Part shown: piece after piece, positions 49,046 to 60,149 of the stretch
Layout: the number at the start of each line of letters is the position of its first letter
How positions within the stretch are numbered: position 1 is the stretch's first letter
DNA from: Nymphaea colorata
Lineage: Eukaryota > Streptophyta > Magnoliopsida > Nymphaeales > Nymphaeaceae
Length of the DNA stretch: 64,000 bases
Assembly (NCBI RefSeq): GCF_008831285.2
Contig: NC_045147.1
Location: 22,344,981-22,408,980, forward strand
Reading direction: 5' to 3'
Position numbers and translations under genes: made by a program
Notes under the pieces: model-generated
Seen by the model: the letters and a program-made list of their open reading frames with translations, nothing else
What the model was told of the DNA's origin: nothing
Databases searched by the model: none

Positions 49046-50524
49046 GTGAGTTTTCGGCTCCCTACTGTTTATTCCGTGAATCGGTAAGGCTCTCTCTCCC
49101 CCCCCCCTCTTTTTTCTCTGCGGTGAATCGGTAAATCTAAATCTTCTGCTGCTCGCTTCATAAAAAAAGCAGTGATGCTATTGGATCTCCACGGTTGAAG
49201 TCCCATGCTAGTACATCTATTCTAACATCACCTCTAATTCTAAAAATCTCGAGAGTCTAAACCGTTGGTTTTCACAGTCTTTGAGAAGCTTATTAAACAC
49301 TACTACTTATATATGCTACTCCTCTTCTCTTGTTTTTTGGTTTTCTGTTTCGTCTCTAAAGTTCTGCTTTCCATTTTTTCCGTTGTAAGACTGAGAAACT
49401 ATCGATTGTTGCGGTATTTTTTATTTTTTATTGTTTTGCTTGTCCTCGTTTTTTTTCTTTACATTACGCTCTGTGAAGTTATTAGGTTATAGGTGTCATA
49501 TGTGATGTTTAGTTTGAGGTTTCTGTCATGTGTTGAGAATATTAGGCTTTTGGGGAGGGGGTTTGTTTGCATGGTTTATCCGTGCTGGTTTTTTCTCTGT
49601 TTCATCCATGCTAAGTGGCCGGTCCCAAACAACCACAGTTAATTTCTTCATTGCTAACTGCCAATTTTTTCATTTCCTTTTAACAATTATGACTTCTTCA
49701 TTTTTTATGATCTCATATATTGTTGAATCTGAAGCAATAATTTTTGGAAACAACATTTGGCTTATTGAAGCTATTTGATTATCTACCATTATACTATTTT
49801 TACACACCGTATGTACGTGCATTGAGTTAGAGTTGCTCTCGTTTTCCAGTTCGAGTTCCAGTAGTGGTTTGATGTATCATTTCTTTTTCTTTTTCAATTT
49901 AATTTTTTTGTTTTTGCCCTTTGTCTCCAGGGAAAATATTCTGCATGTGGATGCAGGTTTTCCTTTACTATTTGAAGTGCCTTCGTGAGATGTCTTACTG
50001 AGCTTTTGCTTCATTTTTCCTGTGAGCTCTCAGATGTTGGTTCATGTGCCAAGGACTACACGTCTAGCCGTTGCTTTATTTTGCTTGCAAATACTTATGG
50101 CCATGTTGTTACATATATTTTCTACTGGTTCACCATGTCAAATTGCGGATGGTAACGTGGAATTGAAGTGTAGAATCCTACTTGTGCATAACCATTGGGG
50201 CAGCTAAATTTTGTCATTATAATTCTTTACACGTTAGTGTGTTCAAATTTTGAGGATTGTTGAAACTCTTACTTTCAAACTAATCAGTAGGTTATCATGT
50301 TACCTTTTCTGTTGGAAATTTTGGTTTCTTTTTTTTCAAGGATGGGTGGAAAGAATAAATTGATCGCCTGTTAGTTTTGGAGATGCTTGTACTAACTGCC
50401 GTTGGTCTTCTTGTCATTGGTGTTGGGCTTTGACTTTTATTTCAACTTCTGCTTTTGTATCATTTGAATTTAAGATATTACTGTAACCACTGACTTAGTT
50501 CATGGTTATGTTTTGGAAATACAG
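49046..50524 (+). other. 5' UTR intron of the L1-domain gene
   Basis: The donor GGCGGCGG|GTGAGTTT and the T-rich acceptor GGAAATACAG|GGATCAAG frame a 1.48-kb intron that ends about 70 nt before the start codon. The segment is T-rich throughout, as plant introns are, and its reading frames (for example 49265-49492) are shadows. Confidence 0.65.
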
Positions 50525-50594
50525 GGATCAAGTTCCAAGGGTTTACAGCTTCTCTCACTCTCCCTGGCTTTCTGCTCTTTGCTTCCATAACCTC

Positions 50595-51755
50595 ATGATG
50601 AACAAGGGTACCACAAGTTCTTCGACAGTTTCATTGTCGAGGGTGAGCGAAGAGACAGCAGGGAGGGCTGTCGATTCTCTCCTTAAGTGGGTCATTGCAA
50701 GGCCCAAGTATCAGAAGGCCCAACTCTTTGACCATGATGAGTTTCTCTATCTCATCCTTACTCTCAAGAGGATTCCGGCCTCCCCGAGAATGCGCCCTTT
50801 TAAGATCCCCCTCCCCAACCCTCTCTTCCCCTTCGATGGTTCCTTGGAGATCTGCCTCATCATCGACGACCGCCCTAAATCCCTCAATTCCAAGGAAGCC
50901 AAGCAGAAGATTGAAGAGGAAGGTATACCCATCTCAAAAGTGCTGAAATTTTCCAAGTTGAAGACTGACTACCGCGCCTTTGAGGCTCGGCGGAAGCTCT
51001 GCGGGTCTTATGACCTCTTCTTCGCTGACAAGCGGATTATTCCACTCTTGCCACGCCTCCTTGGCAAGTCCTTCTTCAGGAAAAAGAAGATCCCATTGCC
51101 TGTTGAACTCACTCACAAAAATTGGAAAGAGCAGATGCAGTGCGCCTGCAATTCGACATTTTTTTTCTTAAGAATGGGCACCTGCAGCGTCCTCAAGGTC
51201 GGGAAGGTGTCACAGAAAAGAGAGGAGATCATTGCCAATGTAATGGCAGCCACCCAAGGGATTGTTGATGTTATTCCAAAGAAATGGGATAATGTTAGGT
51301 CCTTCCACCTGAAGACTCTGGAATCATTGGCGTTGCCCATTTATCAGGTGTTACCAGAAAACGGTCTCAAGATTGACACTGGGATAGAGAAAGTGCAACC
51401 TCATTCTATCGAGAAGGAATCTACCAAAGAAGTCACAGAGAGTAGGAAGGAAAAGGAGAAGAAACAATCTAAGAAGGGTAGAATTCATGAAGTGCAGTAT
51501 ATGAATTCGATTTTGGGCGAGCCTGATGCTGGTTCATCAGATGATGATGTTGGTCCTGGTGATTCTGATAACAATGATGATGGCCTTCATCCTTTTGTTA
51601 GTGATGTTGGAAAATTGGCTGAGAAAAAGGAGAAAATGAAGAAAATGAAGGTGACAAGTGGAACGAGTGATAAGAAGTCACCTAAAAAGTTGAAGGCCCT
51701 GGGACAGGGAAAGATGAAAGGTACCAAGAAGCAGAAAAAGGGTGTTAAAGCATGA
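50595..51755 (+). CDS. Ribosomal L1 domain-containing nucleolar protein (RSL1D1/Cic1/Utp30-like)
   Basis: A single coding exon of 386 aa beginning MMNKGTTSSSTVSLSRVSEE; the ATG at 50598 is equally possible, and the longer frame from 50502 was rejected because it reads into the predicted leader intron. Residues about 15-250 form a ribosomal L1-like domain, with AVDSLLKWVIARPKYQKAQL, ICLIIDDRPKSLN, YDLFFADKRIIPLLPRLLGK, the L1-like GTCSVLKVGKVSQ and VRSFHLKTLESLALPIYQVL. The tail holds an acidic stretch (GSSDDDVGPGDSDNNDDG, about 313-330) and a lysine-rich end rich in KKSPKKLKALG, typical of nucleolar proteins. Relatives act in 60S or small-subunit processome assembly. The GC content of the first half exceeds that of the tail. 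Confidence 0.93.
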   Translation: MMNKGTTSSSTVSLSRVSEETAGRAVDSLLKWVIARPKYQKAQLFDHDEFLYLILTLKRIPASPRMRPFKIPLPNPLFPFDGSLEICLIIDDRPKSLNSKEAKQKIEEEGIPISKVLKFSKLKTDYRAFEARRKLCGSYDLFFADKRIIPLLPRLLGKSFFRKKKIPLPVELTHKNWKEQMQCACNSTFFFLRMGTCSVLKVGKVSQKREEIIANVMAATQGIVDVIPKKWDNVRSFHLKTLESLALPIYQVLPENGLKIDTGIEKVQPHSIEKESTKEVTESRKEKEKKQSKKGRIHEVQYMNSILGEPDAGSSDDDVGPGDSDNNDDGLHPFVSDVGKLAEKKEKMKKMKVTSGTSDKKSPKKLKALGQGKMKGTKKQKKGVKA

Positions 51756-54667
51756 AGACGGATAATGTTGAAATGATTTTGTTGGTATTCAGTAGTTGTT
51801 GCTCGACTTCTTTTACCAGGAGGGGACAATGCTGCGGGGGAATTGACCATCTAAAGGGATGTGAAAAAGAAAGCTTTTTTGGAAAGAGTAAAGCAAATTC
51901 TGCAGACCGCGGAGTAACCCAGTTTTGTTAAATGTAGCTGTTACACATTTTTTAAGCCATCCAATTTTAGTTTGGGCATGTATGGTTGACACATCTGTCT
52001 CAGGGGCTGCTTTATTGTTTCTAATTATTCTTCAATATACCCGTTTGCAACTTCTATCCCTGTTAGATGGATTTTTAGATGCACAATCTGAATGTATAAC
52101 AGCACGTCCCATTATTTCTCTACCTGAGATGCTTGTTATTTTGTTGTTTAATTTCCACTACGATACTTGGTTTCATTCTTCTCAATTCATGTTTATTGTG
52201 ACTATTTTATGGTTTTTTTTCTCGTTTCATGACTTTTGAAATGCTTGTTCTATGGCTTTTTGGTATCCAAACACGGCTTTAGATGGCTTGAGCATAAACA
52301 ATTAACTTGAATGACAGGTTTATGAAATTATGTTATTACTTTCTGCTTCTTCATTCTTTGTTTCTGTCAATTGTTTATGCTCTAAAAGAGATTTGTGCTT
52401 TCCTTGTGGATGCATATCTCATGTGGGGAGGTTTACTTTTGTTCAATCATCTGGATGTACCATTTGACAAACGTAATAGATGTCGGGACGGTTGTTGAAG
52501 GTGGAATTTATGCTCTATCTGCTTGTTCATTCCTTTGCTGCATCACAAGGGTTTCTGTTTTCATTTATGCACTTCTGTGCCCGATGCATCCAGATTTCTG
52601 TCTCACTTCAAAAAGTGCTCGGCATGTGATGTTCCCACATTTCCATTTGTGGGGAGAAAAGATTGTTCTACTATTTTTTTTGCAGAACATGGTGGAGTTT
52701 GCGTGCTATGTTATAAGGACCACGTTTCAGGTGTAGTCCACTCTCGATGTCGAGCTAAAATTCAAAACTTTTGAACAGTTCCATGTCCCAACAGACCTGG
52801 TATTAAAAAGGCCAGTTTTTTTGAGGCAGACGTGGAAACTAAAATGGCCACATAAACACCGAACCGGTGCGATTTTTAATAGCATTTTTTGTAAAATTAC
52901 CTGTTAGCATTCGTTGTTACTCCCCGGCCACTCTGCACTCCACTAGCACTGACACAGTAGCAGTTCTCCCCCATTTCAGGTTCCATTCACCTTCCCCCTC
53001 TAGTTTCGTATCTACCAAATCTTCCCAGCCCCAGCAATCATTCATTTCTGTATCTCACGTTTTGTGTCGGTTTATGAAAGGAGAGAAGAAGAGAAGCAGT
53101 CGCAGTCATTTGGGAGATATCATTCAAGAGTCATAACCGATAAGAAAAGATCCAAACATATTAACTGAGAAGAACAGAGTTTTTATTTTGGGTCATTTGA
53201 CTACTCGGTTATGGTAAAGGTCTTGTGTCCACCTTTTCTGGATGGTTCATGTATATGTATGATTTCTCACAGCTTGTTGGAATCCAAAGATATCCTTCTA
53301 TAAAAATGTCGAAATTTGCACTACACACATATATTAGTCTTCCTTCAAAACCTAATTTGCTTCCTTGAAAACGCAGTTTTGCGAGCCAAAACCATGCTAT
53401 GGACTGTATAGTTATTTTTCAGCCTTCAGCAAAATTAACAATATTTGAAAACCTAATTGCAGAAAAAGAGACGGAGATCAAAACGAGCGACTCCTCTTTA
53501 CATTTGGGTTCCATTTTTAAAGAGAGTTAGATTGTCAGGAATTACTGCGACTTACATTTACCTCTGTAAAAAAGTACAACAAATTACGAAGCTTTCTGAC
53601 GATACCACAGGATATTGATTGATTATGACATGCAACATTATCAGTATAACCATCTATTAACCAGCTTGCATTGTATTGTCTCGTAGAGAAACAGGACGAG
53701 CCCCATGAAGAATCTTGCTAATTTTATCGTTTATTATGTACGCCTTGGCAGCGGCAAACGAAGGGAACCAAAACAGCGGTTGGTGTATTGGGGAGTCAGA
53801 ATCTCAGCTGAAGCTTGCAAAAGTCATCTTGACATTTGGAAGGACCTGTAATTTTTTTTTCTTCACTGTTTGCACTAGGGTTTAGGATTGATTTTTTTCA
53901 GCTTCTTAAGAAAAAACAAGGCTGTAGATGGTTAAGGATCTGTTCTAGGTCATCATGAATCACATGCAATGAGCTTAATCGACTAACATGGATATGGATA
54001 TGTCGAGAGGGCAAGAAGACATGCTATTTAATTTGATGGTAAAATCTATAAAAATGTAATATATAAAAGCGCAGAACTCGCCTGTTAATTTAAATAATTT
54101 CATCACCCAAATCAAGGAAGCAACAGTAGATTAGATGGCTGCACTCAATCTCCACCCCTAAGATGATTTGTGACTTTTTTTTGATAAAAAAGTGTTGTTG
54201 GTAAGCATAGATATCGTCCCTCCAATTTTTGAAAAGATTAACTTGACTTTTTTTTTTGCCCTTTAGTGGAACTTCAAATGAGTTGCACAGAAAGCGGTAG
54301 CAGATATAATTAGTTGGAAACATTGCCTTCTAAAGAGCTATTTTTTAACGTTTTACAAATGGGCACCTAATGTTTAGTGGGTCAAGAAAAACACCTTTAA
54401 ATTTAGAAAAAAAATTACCTAATGACCCTTTTTGCCTAATTAAAGTGAGTAAATATATAACTATTCAAGTAGGCATTTTCCTATTCCTTGAAAAGTTGCT
54501 GCATCTTCTTCAACTCATTATAGGGGCTTTTGGGTAAGGTGAGGCACGTGCTAATGGTTTAATTGCTCATGTTTTTTTTATTTCAAAATCAAATGCATCA
54601 ATAGCTCTTTCCTAAAAAAAGAAGCAAATTTGAATGTTTATCATTTCCATATTTTAAAAACTCTCTT

Positions 54668-54702
<35 letters not shown>

Positions 54703-56043
54703 ATATATATATATATATAGAATGTCACATGATAAACGCAGCAGTATACGTCGGTGGCAGGTCAGTTACAAGATGTTTAACAGCCTGAAGAAAATGAGAA
54801 AATCTTCTCTCTATATATATGTATTGCATTTTCTTGAAACACATGTTCTTACTCTAAGAAATCTTTTTTTTTTGAAGAAACGAAGTACGTCGGCTACATA
54901 TTTGCTTGTTGGATCTAAAATATAATTCATAATCACACTGTTTTCTGAAATGAAAACGTGTGTATTCCAATAACACTATTTTTGGTCGAATGCCTTTTAC
55001 AAGTGCTCGTTTGAAAACTGTATAATCATGTTCATGATATTAATCAAGCAATCCATAAAAAAAAAGTGTTTATATGTAAGTATGTATATAAACTTTACTC
55101 CACCACACAGTATAATTGACTGGGAAAAAATTTAAATGAACACGATTGCTAATAAACTTTGCCCTGCTAATGCCATCTTTAAAACCACATAATCTAATCT
55201 TATCCGAATCATTTTCAAAGGAGAGAAAGCAGATGTTTGAACTTTTGAGAATGCCAGAAAACATTACTGTCACAAGTTCCCATATTTGCCGCAAGGCCTC
55301 ATCCCGTAGTCCACAATCACGCCTCTCAATTCTCATGTTTGTTTGTTTGTTTTTGAGCAATCTTTGTTGAAAAACTAAGGCCTCATCTGAATTCAACAGA
55401 GGAGATTCTTTCAGACTGCACATCTGAGATCCTCCTTCCGATGTCGAGACAGTCTATAGTTGAGAAAGAACAGTTTGTTCTTCCACCATTCAAACGCATC
55501 TCTGGAAGGTTGACGGCAGGAAGCAGTTCTGATTGCGCCTGTTCCCAATTCTAAATTGTTTCTATTAAAAGGGCCAAAACTAATCGATGATTCGGCATAA
55601 ACTCGGTGTTTAACAAGGTGTCGTAATTTTTCATAGATAATATTTTTTATGTATTCAAGGCATAAGTTCATTCTTATTAAGCAATATACATATGTTTTTT
55701 GAATCTTTTATTTTACATGCGTGTGTCTCTGTGTCCTTCACCGAGCGACAGAAACCACATGCAACGGAAAATGTGCTCAACTCTAGAGATTGTGGAAGGA
55801 AGGGAGTCCGAATAGCATCGAGAAAAAGAAGCTCGTAAATTATTTGTTGTTGCCATCAAGTTTATCTCACAGACAGAAAAGCCCTAAATGGGGCAAATAG
55901 TCCTCAAAATTGGGAGGAATCATACCTTAACTCCCCATCAGTTTCAATCAACTAAACGGATTGAAGGATAAACTAAATCTAACTGCATAAGGAAAAAACG
56001 ACCGAATTGTTCCCGTCAAGCCCAATCGTCGCCGACCTCCTTT
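51756..56043. other. Intergenic region between L1-domain and calreticulin genes
   Basis: About 4.3 kb between convergent genes. Frames near 52307-52774 and 54090-55671 are short and unsupported; the 83-aa frame at 52523-52774 has several Cys but no known zinc-binding pattern. A CT/TA microsatellite lies at 54670-54719. Confidence 0.45.
54670..54719. repeat. Compound CT/TA microsatellite
   Basis: (CT)15 at 54670-54699, then (TA)9 at 54702-54719. Confidence 0.92.
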
Positions 56044-59000
56044 CTATAGTTCGTCCTGAAAATTTAGAAGCATAAAGCAAACATCTCGTGAGACAATCTG
56101 AAAATTAGGAGAAGGAATGAGTAAGGTTTAGAAATCTAAATTCACAAAAGGAAGCCGGGCGAGTAATTACATGGATGTCTTCCGCCTTTGCTTCCCGTTT
56201 GACGTCCTCCGTCTGTGCATCTGCATCACCAGCGTCAGCTTCATCCTCGTCGTCAGAATCAATATCCTCGTCGTCCTGCGGAGAGAAGAAGAATGTGAGG
56301 AATTCGGAGAAGGTTTTCGAAAGAGATGAAGTTTAAGCCTTAAGGACGAAACTCACGTCGGATTCTTCATCTGGTTTATTCTTCTCTTCCTGAAAGAAAA
56401 GAAAGCAGTGAAAAGATAAGAAACTAAACTTAACAGGTATACTGTCTGAGGTTACGGACTTGGAAAGTATAAAATTCTGAAAGAAGCAAGCAGGACTCCA
56501 GCTCTACAGAAACCTATAACATCTTGCCGAGACCAAGAAAGTCAGTGATGAGGAGGTGAGATGCAAGCCTATGTTCAATTGTGATGTTTTTCTACTAAGC
56601 TGATGGACCATTACAACCGACCAGCGGGTTCGACCTAGCGCAGTGCTAATCTGCATAGGAATGATATGTGAAGAGCCACAAGAGAACAAGGTGTTAGTAC
56701 CTCCTCTTTCTTCCTCTTTTCTTCTTCATCAAATGCTGCCTTTTCACCCTAAAAACACCACCAAAAGAAGGTAATGATACAGTAGCACCAGAAAAAAAAG
56801 TAAAGGAATAGGCTGGGAGAAGACATGTTACATCTTTTAGCTTTCCCCATGTCTCTTCAGCAAACTTCCTTGCGTATTCAGGATCATCAGTTAGCAGTAT
56901 GTTGTCAAATAAAGTTCCTGACTTCACCTGGAATCACGTCCAATTTTAATTGCTAGTAAGTTCATCTGCAAATTCATGGACGCCCTCTTGCAAAGATTTC
57001 GAATAGGTACTGACCTGCCACAACTCAATACCCACATACTTCAAATTGCGGAAAACATAGATATCGGGATCATCCTTGAAGTCTGGCGAACAGAACAGGT
57101 TATCAGTAGATTACATAATAAAAAATGTGTACACTATGAAAGAATTAAGCGACTAATAAGAGCAGACCTGGATTGTCAATTATTGGTGCCTCCCATTTGC
57201 CCTTGTAGTTGGGGTTCTTTATTTTCTGTCAGCGGACAAGTGTCATCTCTCCGTTACTAAAACCAAATATTTCTGTTTAAACCGCCGAAACAGAGTTCTA
57301 CTCACCTTGGGCTTCCACGGTCCTGTATATTCAGGATTTTTAATAGTTGGGGCAGTCCATTCACCGTCTTCCTCCTCGTTCCAGTTTTCAGGCTTCAACA
57401 AGGAAAAAAATATAAACAAATAGAAGAATTAGAAGCAGAACCACTTAATAATAAAAATCCAATTCACTGATAAAAAATCATGAGACTCGAGATCAAATCT
57501 TTAACATCACCAGCATCAAGGCAACAATACCTTTACGGCATCAGGATCAGGAATTTCTTTGGGAATGTCATCATATCCCTTAACAAGCAAGAAGAAGCAG
57601 TTAGTATACAAGTACCAAGAGAAGTTTAATGGGTTTCACACGAACCGCAGGGTAAAACTATAATGATCGGAGTGACGACATTCATCGGTACTGCCTGGTA
57701 TCTCTCCTCTGGAAAAACGGCAGAAAGATCATAAGCGCAATTTCAAGGTCATACCTCAGGCTTCTTATCTTCGGGATCTGGAATAAATTTCCTTTCGTCC
57801 CAATCCTCAGGCTGCAAACAGCAAACGAATGACTTACACGGAACCAAATCTAAAGCATAGAAAACGTTTTTGCTAAATATTTAGGAGGTCCACCAACTTT
57901 TTCGGCTTCCGGATCGTTGATTTGCTTTGGTGGAAGGATGGCCCAGTCAGAATACAAGCTCCCATTCTGTTTCTCATCGTTGTCTATTAAGATACTGTAG
58001 GTGGCGTTGGGACGAAGAATGAAAGTATATACATGCGTCATTTGGTCAATCTCACTGGGAACATCTCTCCTTATAGGATATTGCGTTCCATTGCGTGTGA
58101 GAATTGCTTGAACCTTTCTCCTGACATAACCACAAAAATCTGGTCCGAACATGATGCTGCACATTTCCCACACCCGAGTATAGTCAGCATTCAGCAATAA
58201 CGATACATTGATTATTGATATAAAGGAAACGCCTGATTCCATCAGTACCTGTATGGTGTTTTGCCACCAAATTTCTTTTGATCAACCTCCCCACTGAGCA
58301 ACTTCATGTATCCACCCCCACAATCAATCTTCTGTTCGTGCTTCACGGAAAACTGGAACACTAATGTCTTGTTTTTATTGTTGATCCGGGGAATCTTTGC
58401 AGACATGGCGAAGAATCTGTTGTCCCCACTCGTCTGGATACCTACAGGCCGGGGGTTAGGCATACCTCAAATAAGAACCTCTCCAAAAAGAAACTCAAAG
58501 TTGATACCAGTACTGCACTAGAAACAATGGTACCTTTGTCATTTGGATCTGGATTCCACTTGCCACAGGTGTGGTTCCATTCACCGGACATATTCTTAGC
58601 CTTTTTCCAGTCTGACATAACCCATCGATTCTCCCATCCATCTATGCAGTCACGACCAGAAGCATGTCGATGTTATGAACAGACGAGCGGAAAAAAACAA
58701 GTGATCTTAATCTAAGGTCATTATAAGGAAAACAGGCATATTCCAAACTGCTTTGAAAACATATAATTAAACAAAGATAGGTAATTCGCCATAGCAGCTT
58801 ATGAGGAGTTGACATTTAAACGGAACTATATCCTCTAGCTCTTAGTTACATTCGGATTCGCGCGTAATAACTCTCCCGCCATCAAGTAGTAGTGGAGATT
58901 TTTCAGACGCTTCAAAAACAATCTCTTATGCTTTCATTTGCATGCACCATGAGCTGAAACTTCTCTTTAGACGTCATGTTCGAGCCATAAAAAAAGAAAA

Positions 59001-60149
59001 AAAGAAATTAAGTTATTTTTCAATCTGTGGACAGGAGGGATCGGGATAAAGGGAAAGTACTTTTTTGATCATTTCTACCAACTTCAAAACCTCATTTTTT
59101 TAAAAATATAAAAATATCCGTTGTTGCATTGTCTCCATTACTAATCTTTTGTATACCTTGGTGTTCATTATTAATCTTTTGTATACTTTGGTGTTTCTAA
59201 CCGTCCACTCAGTTTTGCTCACGTTCCCCATAAAAACTAATGAAATTCTTTCTCAATTCTAATGAATTGAAACTTCTTCATTTTCATTAATCTGAAAAAA
59301 CAATTCATTTTCTAAATATACCATACAATAACTCAATAAAACTACTATAATAATTATAACTTATTGGTAATGGAATTTCTTTAGATAAAAGAGTTTCCTT
59401 TTGCTTTTTGGTTCCCTCATTAACAACAAACACGGTCAACTCTATTTAGTGACACACAGGATTTTGATAACGCAAATGATGCATGAGATCGAGAAATAAA
59501 TAATGGCCCTTTCAAGTTATTTTTGCGAAGGAGAGGGAGTGACACGTTTGTCTCAAAGTGTTAATTCGTAGGCGTGTCATCCGAAAAAGAGGAGAAATGC
59601 ACACTTGGACCTGGAAAACGTAAACGAAGTTTGACATAACAAATTTTCAAAGCAAAGAAGCCGCATTAACAAATTCTATTCTGACGCAGAGAAAACAAAA
59701 AAAAAAGAAGAAGAAAAATAAAATAAACATGTTCCGGAACTCCATTGCGCAGATACTATCATAAGTAAACGAAAGTGTACTAGTCCTACGATTTCAACTG
59801 CGCACCACTTAAAAGAAGATTTTCTAGATCACCGATCACCGAGATCTTGAAGCGTCATGAACGCCAGAGCAACGAGAAAACTGCGCGGATGATCATTTCG
59901 ACCGAAAGACGGACACGACCGAGCTAGGAAAAACACAGAACGATGACAAAAACAAGCAGCGGCGCCGGTGAAGTTCAGATCATCTTAATCCGAGTAAAAC
60001 TAAGCACGTAAGAAAAGAATTTGACTGAAAACGAGAGAGATCAGAGAGCGATATCAGATACCGTCGAACCGCTCCTCGAAGAAGACTTCGGAAGAGACAA
60101 CGGAGAAGAGGGAGAGGAGAGCGACGAAGACCAGGAAGCGCGTCGCCAT
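56044..60149 (-). CDS. CRT: Calreticulin (ER lumen chaperone), CRT1/2 type
   Basis: Fourteen exons: 60062-60149, 58534-58641, 58249-58441, 57898-58156, 57755-57811, 57531-57578, 57306-57392, 57168-57225, 57015-57082, 56832-56927, 56701-56748, 56357-56389, 56171-56275 and 56044-56055. They join in phase to 1260 nt (419 aa). [20 protein letters not shown] is a signal peptide. The N-domain has both calreticulin signatures, [16 protein letters not shown] and IMFGPDFCG. The P-domain has three PEDWD-type units ([24 protein letters not shown]) and three G-x-W-type units. The C-domain is acidic ([20 protein letters not shown]) and ends in HDEL for ER retrieval. N-glycosylation sequons stand at N46, N152 and N180. 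It binds calcium and monoglucosylated glycoproteins. His of HDEL ends exon 13; exon 14 codes only DEL and stop. Intron 1 is 1.42 kb. Confidence 0.97.

Noticed and set aside
50502-50594. N-terminal extension of the L1-domain frame
   Set aside because: Its Met codon lies in the predicted leader intron, upstream of the acceptor at 50524; the family start fits the Met pair at 50595-50600.
52523-52774. Cys-containing 83-aa frame that might be a zinc finger
   Set aside because: Cys and His spacing fits no known finger, and it overlaps another frame in the T-rich 3' flank of the L1-domain gene.
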